Assembly: GCA_003402345.1 (NCBI GenBank)
Contig: QFXH01000003.1
Coordinates: 186,001 to 250,000 of the forward strand
Direction: 5' to 3'
Source of the DNA: Candidatus Nitrotoga sp. MKT
GTDB lineage: Bacteria; Pseudomonadota; Gammaproteobacteria; Burkholderiales; Gallionellaceae
Length of the DNA: 64,000 nucleotides
Both the position numbers and the translations under genes were made by a program. This document shows, one piece after another, positions 9,077-18,138 of the stretch. The notes beneath the pieces are model-generated. The model made no database searches and was not told the origin of the DNA. It saw only the letters and a program-made list of their open reading frames with translations. Position 1 is the first letter of the stretch, and each line of letters opens with the position of its first letter.

Positions 9077-9813
9077 TGCACATACCAGTGCCTGGTGAAG
9101 CGGAGATACTCGCCCTGTGGGAGCGTGGCCTCGCGCGGCATCCGATTGACCGGGCACTGTTGCTTTACGCTTGGGCGCGACCAGATCTACCGCCTTCCAG
9201 TTTCCCGGATCTGCCGTTAGGAACAATCAACAAGACGCTATTACGCCTGCGCGAAACCTGCTTCGGGCCGCGCATCATTGCCTGCATTGATTGCGGGCAT
9301 TGCGGCACACGCATGGAAATCGCCCTCGATACCGGGCAACTACTGGCTGGTATCAACGAGGACACTACACCCAGCAAATTCGACGATACACCGGCTGAGT
9401 TCGAGGTTTCCAATTTTCGTTTCCGTGTACCATGCAGCCGTGATCTCGCGGCAGTTAGCGGGGAGCGGGATCTCAAGGTGGCGGCAATGAAGCTGTTGGA
9501 ACAATGTTGTCTTGAACATCCAGAAAATAGTGACGCAAATTTTGGAAATCTGCTTGCTGAGGTCGAAGCAGCCATGGAAGAACTCGATCCTGCAGCTGAC
9601 ATCAACCTGTCCCTTAGCTGTGAGGACTGTGGCCACAGCTGGCTGGCGGACTTCAATATCGGCACGTTGTTGTGGGATGAAATCGATGTGCGTGCCCGGG
9701 CCTTGCTTGCCGAAGTGCATAGCCTTGCCCAGGCGTATGGTTGGACTGAACCGGAAATATTCGCGCTCTCACCGCAACGGCGTGCAGTTTATCTCGACAT
9801 GGTGGGTGTATGA
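9076..9813 (+). CDS. eCIS baseplate-associated protein with split zinc ribbon
   Basis: A 245-residue protein, translationally coupled to the tube gene. The N-terminal part (LALWERGLARHPIDRALLLY) resembles the small gp26/gp51-like baseplate proteins that follow the tube in eCIS and phage loci. Two cysteine knuckles, C70-x2-C73 (then C76) and C182-x2-C185 (CEDCGHSW), are spaced like the halves of one zinc ribbon. Role inferred: baseplate assembly factor or adaptor. Family identity is tentative; the zinc site is read directly from the motifs. Confidence 0.65.
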   Translation: MHIPVPGEAEILALWERGLARHPIDRALLLYAWARPDLPPSSFPDLPLGTINKTLLRLRETCFGPRIIACIDCGHCGTRMEIALDTGQLLAGINEDTTPSKFDDTPAEFEVSNFRFRVPCSRDLAAVSGERDLKVAAMKLLEQCCLEHPENSDANFGNLLAEVEAAMEELDPAADINLSLSCEDCGHSWLADFNIGTLLWDEIDVRARALLAEVHSLAQAYGWTEPEIFALSPQRRAVYLDMVGV

Positions 9814-10541
9814 GCGGATTCCTGCATCGGCTCGCCGCACAGGCCATGGGCAGGACAAATACCCTACGTTCCGCAGTACGCACACCGTATGCCCCTTTTT
9901 CACCGGTAAACGGGGTAGAACCGGACACGCAAGCTGCTACGCTGAACCCAATTGATACCGAACGGCAACATAGGGGCAACGGTGATGCGGAAAGGGCTTC
10001 TGTGGCCAATCAAGAGCAGCAACATGTCGATACCTATGCAGAAATCGACATACAGCCCCGCGCCAATGAAATTGCGCCGTCGCTACCTGAAATATTAGTT
10101 ACCAAACCGGACATTAGCTTGCATACAAAATCAGATCGCCCCAGCGGCCTACCCTCATCGGCAAAAACAATGTTGCGGCAACCAAGTATGGAAAAAACGG
10201 TTGCGGGCGAACCTCCAGTTTTGGCTGAGGAAATTGAAATGCGTGTCCCGGAAAATGATTCCACAACGCTCCCAGGGAGCAATTACCCTACGCCACTTTT
10301 GCCGTTGAAGAATGCCGCACGTCCTTCGGCTTTGAATGCAAGTGTGGCAGCGCAACGTAGCGAACACAGTAGCCCTGGTCGACAAGGTCAGGCCGATGAA
10401 ATCACCGAAGTACATGTGAGCATAGGCCGCATCGAGGTTACTGCCGTGCATGAGCCGCCACCACCAAAACGCCAGGCTCCGACATCAGCCAAGCCGCTGT
10501 CGCTCGATGAATATCTTGCTCGCCGAGGTAAAAAAACATGA
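9810..10541 (+). CDS. eCIS-associated low-complexity protein, unknown
   Basis: A 243-residue protein rich in Pro, Ser, Thr, Gln and Glu and probably mostly disordered. The last ~50 residues hold an ordered motif (VSIGRIEVTAVHEPPPPKR, then SLDEYLARR), a pattern I associate with hypothetical proteins in other eCIS loci between the tube module and the DUF4255 gene. It overlaps both neighbours by ATGA, so it is made with the particle. It may be a connector or assembly chaperone. At this length and composition it would be an odd tape measure, though no other candidate is visible. Confidence 0.6.
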   Translation: MSGFLHRLAAQAMGRTNTLRSAVRTPYAPFSPVNGVEPDTQAATLNPIDTERQHRGNGDAERASVANQEQQHVDTYAEIDIQPRANEIAPSLPEILVTKPDISLHTKSDRPSGLPSSAKTMLRQPSMEKTVAGEPPVLAEEIEMRVPENDSTTLPGSNYPTPLLPLKNAARPSALNASVAAQRSEHSSPGRQGQADEITEVHVSIGRIEVTAVHEPPPPKRQAPTSAKPLSLDEYLARRGKKT

Positions 10542-11878
10542 GCAGCGCTCTCGCCATTGCCGGAGTAACCGCCGTGTTGCGCGATCTGCTCAATGACGGG
10601 TTGATCAACAATGACGCAACGGGCACTCTCGGCGCTACAGTCTCAGTAACCGCTGGGCCGCCTGATCGGGTGATACCGCCAAACGGTGGCACTGAGTCCT
10701 CCCAACTCAATCTGTTTATGTACCACGTTACACCTAACAGTGGCTGGCGCAACGAAAGGTTTCCTTCGCTCGATGCCTCCGGTAACCAGCGATTATCCAA
10801 CGCACCGCTCGCCCTCAACCTGCATTACCTGCTTTCAGCCCACGGCAGCGTAGACCTGCACGGTGAAATTCTGCTCGGTTATGCCATGCAACTTCTGCAC
10901 GAAACACCGATACTCAGCCGCAAAGCTATCCGGAAGGCACTCGATCCATCGCCTCCGGTAGGGGGTACGGCACTTCCGCCCGCGCTGAAAGCGTTGGCGG
11001 ATTCTGGACTTGAAAAACAGATCGAGCTGATCAAAATTACACCGGAATATCTCAGTACCGAAGAAATGTCCAAGCTCTGGACCGCCACGCAAAGTCATTT
11101 GCGTCCCACCGCAGCCTACATGGCCAGCGTGGTGTTAATAGAATCGAGCAAATCAGTCCGATCTGCCCTGCCGGTGCTAACGCGGGGGCCTGTGGTAAAG
11201 CCCGATCCACTAAATGTAGATACGTGGTACGAAAGTGGCATCAGTGCTGTGACTGGCCTTATTCCCCCTTATCCGATACTCGTTAGCATAGAACTGCCCA
11301 ACAAGCAAATAGCCGCGCGCCTAGGCGAGACCATTAAACTGAAAGGCTACAATCTCAACGGAACAAATCTTGTCGTGCGTTTTGCGCATTCTAGCCTGAC
11401 GGCACCGATTGATATCGCTTTCGGTACCAATGCAAATGAAGAAAGTTTTTCAGTGGCCTTGCCCAATACCGCTCAGGACAACATCGACTGGCCTGCGGGT
11501 ATATGGGAAGTGACTGCACTTTTACAACGTCCTGGCGAGACCGAAATCCGCAGTACCAATTCGCTTATGTTGTTCCTGGCACCGCGTATCGACGTAGCGG
11601 GCTCCACTGCCACTCGCGACTCTTCCGGAGTAACCATCAATCTTATTTTTGCTCCGCAAGCCCGGCCCGGCCAACGGATAAGCCTCAATGCAGGCGGATA
11701 TGAAGCGTCGCCAGAGAAATTTACCGCCCCGACAGCCAGCCTTCAATTCAAGTATGCGCAATTGCCTGCGGGGAGCCACCTGTTGCGTTTACGCGTCGAT
11801 GGCGCTGACAGCTTGCTGGTGAACCGGCTTACTACGCCGCCGCAATTCGACAACACACAAGTGTTAACCGTGCCATGA
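10538..11878 (+). CDS. DUF4255 tail-terminator/cap protein (Pvc16-like)
   Basis: A 446-residue protein. Residues 1-190 match the DUF4255 (Pvc16 N-terminal) family: ALAIAGVTAVLRDLL, then LNLFMYHVTPN, LALNLHYLLSAHG and a helical stretch ending in ETPILSRKAI. In PVC and Afp this family caps the end of the sheath and tube. The C-terminal half looks like two Ig/IPT-type beta domains (GETIKLKGYNL; ARPGQRISLNAGG), longer than minimal Pvc16. It is coupled by ATGA overlaps on both sides. Confidence 0.9.
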   Translation: MSSALAIAGVTAVLRDLLNDGLINNDATGTLGATVSVTAGPPDRVIPPNGGTESSQLNLFMYHVTPNSGWRNERFPSLDASGNQRLSNAPLALNLHYLLSAHGSVDLHGEILLGYAMQLLHETPILSRKAIRKALDPSPPVGGTALPPALKALADSGLEKQIELIKITPEYLSTEEMSKLWTATQSHLRPTAAYMASVVLIESSKSVRSALPVLTRGPVVKPDPLNVDTWYESGISAVTGLIPPYPILVSIELPNKQIAARLGETIKLKGYNLNGTNLVVRFAHSSLTAPIDIAFGTNANEESFSVALPNTAQDNIDWPAGIWEVTALLQRPGETEIRSTNSLMLFLAPRIDVAGSTATRDSSGVTINLIFAPQARPGQRISLNAGGYEASPEKFTAPTASLQFKYAQLPAGSHLLRLRVDGADSLLVNRLTTPPQFDNTQVLTVP

Positions 11879-13800
11879 ACGCCCCCGGCCCACGCCACGA
11901 CTGGACCGATGCAAATCAACGCCTGATGGGGGCTGAACTCACTCGTATCAAGGCGCGTTTAGCGGGTGAGGAGCAGGAATCGATGGCTACAGCAGCCGAA
12001 ATTCGCGCGGCATTATCGGCACAGTCAGCCATAGATCGCCTGGCTGAATGCTTTGGCTTGAGTCCTTTTGAACGAGACATCCTTCTGCTTTGTGCAGGCG
12101 TGGAAATGGACACAAAATTTTCCTCGCTGTGCGCCACTGCGCAAAATAATCCCCAGCGATCCTATGCGACATTCAGTCTGGCGCTGGCGACGCTGGAAGA
12201 ACCGCATTGGAGTGCACTTAGTCCGATACGCCCCCTGCGCCGGTGGCGTCTAATTGAGGTTACGGAAGAAACCAGTCTGGCAAATACGCGCCTACGCATA
12301 GATGAACGGGTACTGCACTTTCTGGTGGGGATCAATTACCTCGACATCCGTCTGGAACCCCTGCTGCAAAAAAGCAGCGTGGCAGCGATGATGGCGGATG
12401 TCCAACGCAAAACTGCACAAGCCATATTGGAGGCATTGCATGAGCGCAACGCACCTGTTCCAGTCATCCAACTGCTGGGGGATGACTGCGATGGCCAGAC
12501 AGATATCGCCGCCAGTGTCGCGGCTGAACTCGGGATGCAACTTCATATCCTGCATGCGGAAGACATACCAGCGGGTGTTCATGAACGTAACGCCTTCGCC
12601 GTGCTGTGGCAACGTGAATCCGTGCTGCTGTCCAGCGCCTTGCTGATTAAATGCCGCGACCAGACAAATACAGCCGCAGCCATCCGGCTTGCCGAAGATT
12701 TAAGTGGCTTGCTGTTTATCTCCAGCCATGATCCGCTGGAGCTACAACGCAGCACCTTGCGCTTCACCGTAAACAAACCGGGCGCTATGGATCAGAGAGC
12801 CTTATGGCAAGAGGCATTGGGTTCAGCGGCGCAGAAGCTTAATGGTTCGTTGGACGGGATCGCGTCCCAATACCGATTGAGCGCACAAACGATCTTGAGT
12901 ACCGGTGCCGAGATCAGCGACGCTATCAGCGCAAGCGATAAACCGGACGAACTGTTGTGGCGGACCTGCCGCACTTTGGGGCGACGGCAGCTGGATGATC
13001 TGGCGCAGCGTGTTGAACCGACCTCCCGCTGGGAAGATCTGATCCTGCCGGAACATCAAAAAGTGATCCTGGGCCAGGTCGCCAGCCATGTGCGCAACCG
13101 GCTCAAGGTCTGCGACGAATGGGGGTTTGCCCGCAAGAGTGCCCGCGGCATGGGCCTCAGCACCCTATTCGCCGGCGAAAGCGGTACCGGCAAAACCATG
13201 GCCGCCGAAGTGCTGGCCAACGAATTGCACCTCGATCTTTACCGCATAGATCTATCATCAGTGGTCAGCAAATACATCGGTGAGACGGAAAAGAACTTGC
13301 GCAAGGTTTTCGACGCTGCCGAGGACAGCGGCGCAATCCTGCTATTCGACGAGGCCGATGCCCTGTTCGGCAAGCGCAGCGAAGTGAAAGACAGCCATGA
13401 CCGCCATGCCAACATCGAAGTGAGTTATTTGCTGCAACGCATGGAGGCTTACACCGGCCTTGCCATCTTGACCACCAACCTGAAAACGTCGCTGGATACC
13501 GCTTTTCAGCGGCGCTTGCGTTTCGTTGTGCAATTTACTTTCCCCGATACCGAACAGCGCGAGGCCATCTGGCGCAGTGTATTCCCTGGTGCCACACCGA
13601 CCCATGGCCTGGATTACCGCAAGCTAGCGCAGCTCCAAGTGGCAGGCGGAAACATCCGCAACATCGCCCTTAATGCCGCATTTTTGGCCGCCGATACAGG
13701 CGAGGCTGTCGGCATGGTGCATCTACTGCACGCCGCCCACAGCGAGGGTTCAAAACGCGAGCGCCCTTTGACCGACGCAGAAACGCGGGGGTGGGTATGA
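11875..13800 (+). CDS. eCIS AAA+ ATPase (Pvc15-like)
   Basis: A 641-residue AAA+ ATPase. The N-terminal ~400 residues are helical and include a degenerate first nucleotide-binding region. The C-terminal AAA+ module has Walker A (GESGTGKT, about 433-440), Walker B with DEAD (LLFDEADALFGKR, about 489-500) and an arginine region FQRRLRF. The ATPase of this type (Pvc15/Afp15) is needed for particle maturation or cargo loading; its exact job is not settled. Its stop overlaps the start of the next small gene, directly upstream of the cargo array. Confidence 0.95.
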   Translation: MNAPGPRHDWTDANQRLMGAELTRIKARLAGEEQESMATAAEIRAALSAQSAIDRLAECFGLSPFERDILLLCAGVEMDTKFSSLCATAQNNPQRSYATFSLALATLEEPHWSALSPIRPLRRWRLIEVTEETSLANTRLRIDERVLHFLVGINYLDIRLEPLLQKSSVAAMMADVQRKTAQAILEALHERNAPVPVIQLLGDDCDGQTDIAASVAAELGMQLHILHAEDIPAGVHERNAFAVLWQRESVLLSSALLIKCRDQTNTAAAIRLAEDLSGLLFISSHDPLELQRSTLRFTVNKPGAMDQRALWQEALGSAAQKLNGSLDGIASQYRLSAQTILSTGAEISDAISASDKPDELLWRTCRTLGRRQLDDLAQRVEPTSRWEDLILPEHQKVILGQVASHVRNRLKVCDEWGFARKSARGMGLSTLFAGESGTGKTMAAEVLANELHLDLYRIDLSSVVSKYIGETEKNLRKVFDAAEDSGAILLFDEADALFGKRSEVKDSHDRHANIEVSYLLQRMEAYTGLAILTTNLKTSLDTAFQRRLRFVVQFTFPDTEQREAIWRSVFPGATPTHGLDYRKLAQLQVAGGNIRNIALNAAFLAADTGEAVGMVHLLHAAHSEGSKRERPLTDAETRGWV

Positions 13801-14051
13801 AACGTGTCGTCCTGCATATTGATAGTCTGGTATTAAAAGGTTTTCGGCACGAAGACCGGCATGGCATCGCCGAGGGCCTACAGCAGGAGTTGACCCGTCT
13901 GTTTGCCAATCCACAAGCCGCTCAGCAGTTGACGGCGAATGGTGATGTGTCGCGGCTACGGCTCGGCAGCATATCTATCGACCAGAATTCAAAACCGCAG
14001 CGCGTCGGATCGCAAGTGGCACAGGGCATTGGCAAGGGGATGAAGATATGA
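13797..14051 (+). CDS. Small conserved eCIS protein next to cargo genes
   Basis: An 84-residue protein. The ATG at 13797 overlaps the ATPase stop (ATGA), and its own stop overlaps the first cargo start. The sequence (VVLHIDSLVLKGF, HGIAEGLQQELTRLF, ending VGSQVAQGIGKGMKI) looks alpha/beta. I recall similar small ORFs beside DUF4157 genes in other eCIS loci. Position suggests a cargo chaperone or loading adaptor, but no function is known to me. Confidence 0.7.
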   Translation: MKRVVLHIDSLVLKGFRHEDRHGIAEGLQQELTRLFANPQAAQQLTANGDVSRLRLGSISIDQNSKPQRVGSQVAQGIGKGMKI

Positions 14052-15097
14052 GCACTTTTGCAATGCAGGAAAGCACTACTGACAAGTCACAGCTTTTGAG
14101 CAATTCGCCTAACACGGGACTGTTGTCGCAGCGTAAATACGCTTTGGGCTTGCCAAAGCCGTCGCTGATCAACGAGTACGAGAGTAAGACGCGCTTGCAA
14201 GCCAAGCTCACCATAGACGCAAGCAATGATCCGCTGGAGCAGGAAGCGGATCGGGTCGCGGATCAAGTATTGGCCGCACCTGCCCATTCCGCAGTGAGCG
14301 GAGCTGCACCGCGCATCCAGCGCTTTACTGGGCAAGCGGCAGGAGATGGGGAAACTGCAACCGCCAGCGTAGACCGTGTTCTATCTGGTTCCGGTAGGCC
14401 GCTTGATCCGGCAATACAGCAAGACATGGGGCAGCGCTTTGGTCATGATTTTTCGCAGGTGAGGGTGCATACCGGCTCCATCGCTGAGCAATCAGCGCAA
14501 GATATTAACGCCCATGCCTATACGGTGGGTAACAACATCGTGTTTGGTGCAGACGGATTTGCGCCAGGGTCGCACGAGGGGCGCAAATTGCTTGCCCATG
14601 AGTTGACGCATGTGGTACAGCAAACAGGTGCGGCAAGGATCCATGCTGGCCAAGGTGGTGAAAAACTTACATTATCCTCAGGGCGTAACCACACTATACA
14701 AAAACAGGAAGCTAAATCTGATGCGAACCCTGAAAAAAACAAAACTGATGACTCAACGCTTTCCGTCCAACTTGCCGAACCGGACTTTCTAAGCCTCAAG
14801 CAACCTTTTTTCGAGCGGAATATTTTTCAGCTTTGGGATCCAACTTCAGCCCTGGGTGTATGGAAATACAATTTGGACTTCTTCAAACGCTTTGGAGTGA
14901 GTGATAAATGGGCAGGCAAAGCCGCCAATCTGACCGCTCCGCTCGCCATTGATGCGCAATTAAAAGCCAGCAATCCTAAATGGTGGGAAATAACGGACAA
15001 AGAGTTAAAAACAACTTCAATAGTAGCGCCGATACCCATCTTTCAATTTGATGCCAATTTTAGCAATTGGAAGCCACTACCATTTTTACAGAAATAA
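14048..15097 (+). CDS. DUF4157 cargo protein 1 (unknown C-terminal region)
   Basis: A 349-residue protein. Residues 55-195 are the DUF4157 domain: DPLEQEADRVADQVL, the RVHTG motif, AHAYTVGNNIVFG and HELTH at 184-188 (a zincin-like HExxH). The first ~50 residues keep the family spacing but lack the four cysteines seen in the other three copies (QRKYALG in place of QRKCACG). The ~150-residue tail is unrelated to the others and Trp/Phe-rich (FQLWDPTSALGVWKYN, KWAGKAANLTAPL); I recognise no fold. DUF4157 is frequent in eCIS-associated toxins and effectors, so this is a likely payload. It is translationally coupled to the small gene before it. Confidence 0.85.
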   Translation: MSTFAMQESTTDKSQLLSNSPNTGLLSQRKYALGLPKPSLINEYESKTRLQAKLTIDASNDPLEQEADRVADQVLAAPAHSAVSGAAPRIQRFTGQAAGDGETATASVDRVLSGSGRPLDPAIQQDMGQRFGHDFSQVRVHTGSIAEQSAQDINAHAYTVGNNIVFGADGFAPGSHEGRKLLAHELTHVVQQTGAARIHAGQGGEKLTLSSGRNHTIQKQEAKSDANPEKNKTDDSTLSVQLAEPDFLSLKQPFFERNIFQLWDPTSALGVWKYNLDFFKRFGVSDKWAGKAANLTAPLAIDAQLKASNPKWWEITDKELKTTSIVAPIPIFQFDANFSNWKPLPFLQK

Positions 15098-15156
15098 TAT
15101 TTGCATCCATTTTAAAGATCAGATGAACTATAACCATCGCCAAGAGGGTTGAAGTA

Positions 15157-15745
15157 ATGAGTACCGTTGCATCACTGCAAAATAGTGCTGTCAAGTCACC
15201 GCCCGTAAGCGAATCGCCTTACGCGGGATTGATGTTGCAGCGCAAGTGCGCTTGCGGTGGGTCGGCGTCATCGTCATTAAGTGGTGAATGCGGGGAATGC
15301 AATAAAAAACGTTTGCAAAAGAAACTCAGCATAGGCGCTAGTAACGATCCACTGGAACAGGAAGCGGATCGGGTCGCTGATCAGGTGTTGGAAGCGCCGT
15401 CACATTCCTCATTTAGCAGCGCAACACCGAGCATTCAGCGCTTTATGGGTCAAGCGACAGGGAATTTAGATGCTGCACCACCTAGCGTGGATCAAGTGCT
15501 TTCTGGTTCCGGCAAGCCGCTGGATTCTGCATTACAGCAGAACATGGAACAGCGCTTCGGATATGATTTTTCGCAAGTGCGCGTGCATACCGGCCTAGCT
15601 GCCGAGCAATCAGCACGGGACGTAAACGCCCATGCATACACTGTGGGACCAAATATTGTGTTCGGTGCAGACCAGTTTGTGCCGGGGTCGCACGAAGGGC
15701 AGCGGCTACTTGCCCATGAGTTGACGCATGTGGTACAGCAATCAG
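15157..15745 (+). repeat. Cargo leader direct repeat, copy A
   Basis: The first ~590 bases of cargo gene 2 are closely similar at DNA level to 17550-18138 and 19061-19652. For example, the block coding GGSASSSLSGEC through LEQEAD is nearly base-for-base the same. The similarity stops soon after the HELTH codons. It is weaker in cargo gene 1. Confidence 0.85.
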
Positions 15746-16899
15746 GTTCAGATAGGATTCGTGTTGGTCAAAGTAATGAAAACAGTAGCCTGTCCACCAA
15801 TTCTCATGTCGTGCAGCGGCAGCCGGCACCGCCCAAGAAATGGAAAATACTCTCGCTAGAAGAGATCAAGTCTGACTCCATGCGCGAGAAGCGTCGTGAA
15901 AAATCAGGACAGGTCGAAGCCAAAGTCTGCCGAACGACCGGAAAAATCGGTAAACAATTAACTAAAGAAGACTGTCCAACTGTCCTGGAACCGGGTAGAG
16001 AGGTTAACATCGTCAAGAAACTACATGACGGCTTCTGGTTACAGATCGAGAACACGGGCTTTGCCGATATTGGGCCTAAAGAGCTGACATATGTTCTCGG
16101 AGCATTTGTTGATGAACCAATTTCCCCGCTGGATTCGGGCGAAAGTTGGCTGGACCCCAGTTCGAGCATTAGCAATTCCTGGGACCTGTACCAGAAAGCC
16201 CAAGCTGATCCGACCCAATCGAATCTAAAGCTGGTCTGGGCATCGCGTAGCGAAATAAAGGCTTGGCTGACGAGCATAGGCAAAACGCTGGCCCCGCAAG
16301 ATGCCAAACTGACACGGCGCAATCTGGATGATTATCGGCGTATTTATGCGTCTGCCGAACAACTGTGGATAGCAAGCGATAAATTGCTCGCGCTGCATCA
16401 GTATCCTGATGCAGCTAAAGGTACCTATACAGAATGGGCGGTAGGCAGTGGTAACGATCAGGGTGATAGCATCCATGCCAAAAACGTTCCCACTACGGCC
16501 AAGTATCACGTAGACATCTTCGGCGAGGGTTACTTCAAAGGGGCGGTCAACATTGGCATGGCCGAACGCACCAGCACCACCGGTATCAACAACTCACGCG
16601 TGCCCAATTTGATTTACCGCAAGTTTTCCCGCAAGAACACCAACACGCTGCCGATCGCCGACCATGTTGCGGATTTGGTCACTTCAGAAAACGGTCCCAT
16701 TGACATGCCGGGTCTTGCCGAAGAGATTGCCCGCATCATCGCCCCTGGTGGCACCATCGTGCTTATCAATCCGGTAAGTGAAAAGGCCAGCCACGACAAG
16801 GTCGCCAAAGCGACGGGCGGTACCGTTAATCAGGTAGTTACCAACAACAGCAGGAGCGTAGAAACCGTACAGACGACGATTGTCGTTCCAGGACCGTAA
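15157..16899 (+). CDS. DUF4157 cargo protein 2 with methyltransferase-like C-terminus
   Basis: A 580-residue protein. The N-terminal leader (1-200) has a four-cysteine cluster (C31, C33, C45, C48; QRKCACGG and GECGEC), DUF4157 motifs and HELTH at 187-191. Residues about 275-315 look like a small SH3-type barrel (GREVNIVKKLHDGFWLQIE). Residues about 445-575 resemble the second half of a class I methyltransferase fold: LPIADHVADLVTSE (499-512) followed by EEIARIIAPGGTIVLINP (522-539). A canonical glycine-rich SAM motif I is not obvious (FGEGYFKGAVNIG is the nearest), so activity is doubtful. Likely an eCIS payload. The next gene starts 2 bases later, so the two are a unit. Confidence 0.82.
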   Translation: MSTVASLQNSAVKSPPVSESPYAGLMLQRKCACGGSASSSLSGECGECNKKRLQKKLSIGASNDPLEQEADRVADQVLEAPSHSSFSSATPSIQRFMGQATGNLDAAPPSVDQVLSGSGKPLDSALQQNMEQRFGYDFSQVRVHTGLAAEQSARDVNAHAYTVGPNIVFGADQFVPGSHEGQRLLAHELTHVVQQSGSDRIRVGQSNENSSLSTNSHVVQRQPAPPKKWKILSLEEIKSDSMREKRREKSGQVEAKVCRTTGKIGKQLTKEDCPTVLEPGREVNIVKKLHDGFWLQIENTGFADIGPKELTYVLGAFVDEPISPLDSGESWLDPSSSISNSWDLYQKAQADPTQSNLKLVWASRSEIKAWLTSIGKTLAPQDAKLTRRNLDDYRRIYASAEQLWIASDKLLALHQYPDAAKGTYTEWAVGSGNDQGDSIHAKNVPTTAKYHVDIFGEGYFKGAVNIGMAERTSTTGINNSRVPNLIYRKFSRKNTNTLPIADHVADLVTSENGPIDMPGLAEEIARIIAPGGTIVLINPVSEKASHDKVAKATGGTVNQVVTNNSRSVETVQTTIVVPGP

Positions 16900-16901
16900 C
16901 C

Positions 16902-17336
16902 ATGTCCTACAAAGTCACCCGTGATCAAGATAGTTGCCCGAGTATTACTTTAACAGACGAACCACCCTATGTTCATGCATTGGTTGCGGCACCTTCTGCG
17001 CGGGAACCCGAGCTCAATACGGACAATTGGCTAGTAATGGCCTTCGCCGTTTGGAGCACGCCAGACAACTTAGCCATTCAAACGGCTCTTGATGTGGCCA
17101 GACGCTTTAGTGGAAAACTTAATCTTGGACTACGCCCTTTCGATGATACGGAAGAACTTGGCGCTTGGTGTCCCGGCTTAGAGTACTGTGGGCAAAGTCC
17201 GCTTTGGGTGTTGCTCCATGATGGCGAGATATGTATGAAGCGCAGTGGGTTTTTTGCAGTTGATGAACTAGCCGGGGTGATTGGCGATGCCTGTGACCGA
17301 TTTAGCAATCGCCAAATAATTGAAAAGCCTGCGTAA
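16902..17336 (+). CDS. Thioredoxin-like protein lacking the redox cysteines
   Basis: A 144-residue protein starting 2 bases after cargo gene 2. From about residue 43 it follows a thioredoxin layout: hydrophobic strand LVMAFAVW, then STPD where thioredoxin has CGPC, helix NLAIQTALDVARRF, strand GKLNLGLRPFD, a Ser-Pro before strand LWVLLHDGE (the cis-proline position), GFF and a final helix. Both active-site cysteines are therefore replaced, and redox activity is unlikely. It may be a chaperone, immunity or adaptor protein for the adjacent cargo. The fold is inferred by eye. Confidence 0.6.
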   Translation: MSYKVTRDQDSCPSITLTDEPPYVHALVAAPSAREPELNTDNWLVMAFAVWSTPDNLAIQTALDVARRFSGKLNLGLRPFDDTEELGAWCPGLEYCGQSPLWVLLHDGEICMKRSGFFAVDELAGVIGDACDRFSNRQIIEKPA

Positions 17337-17549
17337 GGTGGATGGAGAATTCGCCGTATGATAACGCGTAAATACAATGGCGTAAGTGACAATGGCTTAG
17401 CATATTGCGCCGAATGGAAGGTGATTGATACCTCCATTGCAATACTTGATTGACAGTGAGTAATCATTATTGGAACAAAAGAAAGTTTATCTTAACTGCG
17501 CAGAAGAAAAGTAATCCAGTAAAGACCCTGATAACCAGGAGATGAAGTA

Positions 17550-18138
17550 ATGAGTACCGCTGCACCACTACAAAACACTGTTGCCAAGTCATCGTTCGTG
17601 GGCAAATCGCCGCACGCGGGACTGCTGTTGCAGCGCAAGTGTGCCTGCGGTGGGTCGGCGTCATCATCACTAAGTGGTGAATGCGGGGAATGTAATAAAA
17701 AACGTATGCAAAAGAAACTCAGCATAGGCGCTAGTAACGATCCGCTGGAACAGGAAGCGGATCGGATTGCTGATCAAGTACTGGCAGGGCCAGTAAATTC
17801 CAAAGTCAGCAAGGTACCACCGCGCATTCAACGTTTCACGGGGCAATCCTCCGGGGAGATGGATACGGTGCCAGTCAGTGTCGATCGCGTGCTTGCTGGT
17901 TCGGGCAGGCCGCTTGATACGGCATTACAGCAAGACATGGGGCAACGCTTCGGTCATGATTTTTCGCAGGTGCGCGTGCACACCGGCTTGGCTGCCGAGC
18001 AATCAGCGCGGGACGTACATGCCCATGCCTATACGGTGGGACACAACATTGTGTTTGGGGCAGGCGGATTCGCGCCAGGGTCACACGAGGGGCGCAAACT
18101 GCTTGCGCATGAATTAACGCATGTGGTGCAGATGGAAC
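17550..18138 (+). repeat. Cargo leader direct repeat, copy B
   Basis: Second copy of the ~590-base cargo leader, close to 15157-15745 and 19061-19652. The similarity includes a short upstream stretch with the ribosome site (GATGAAGTAATGAGTACCG here, AAATGAAGTAATGAGTACCG before copy C). Confidence 0.85.
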
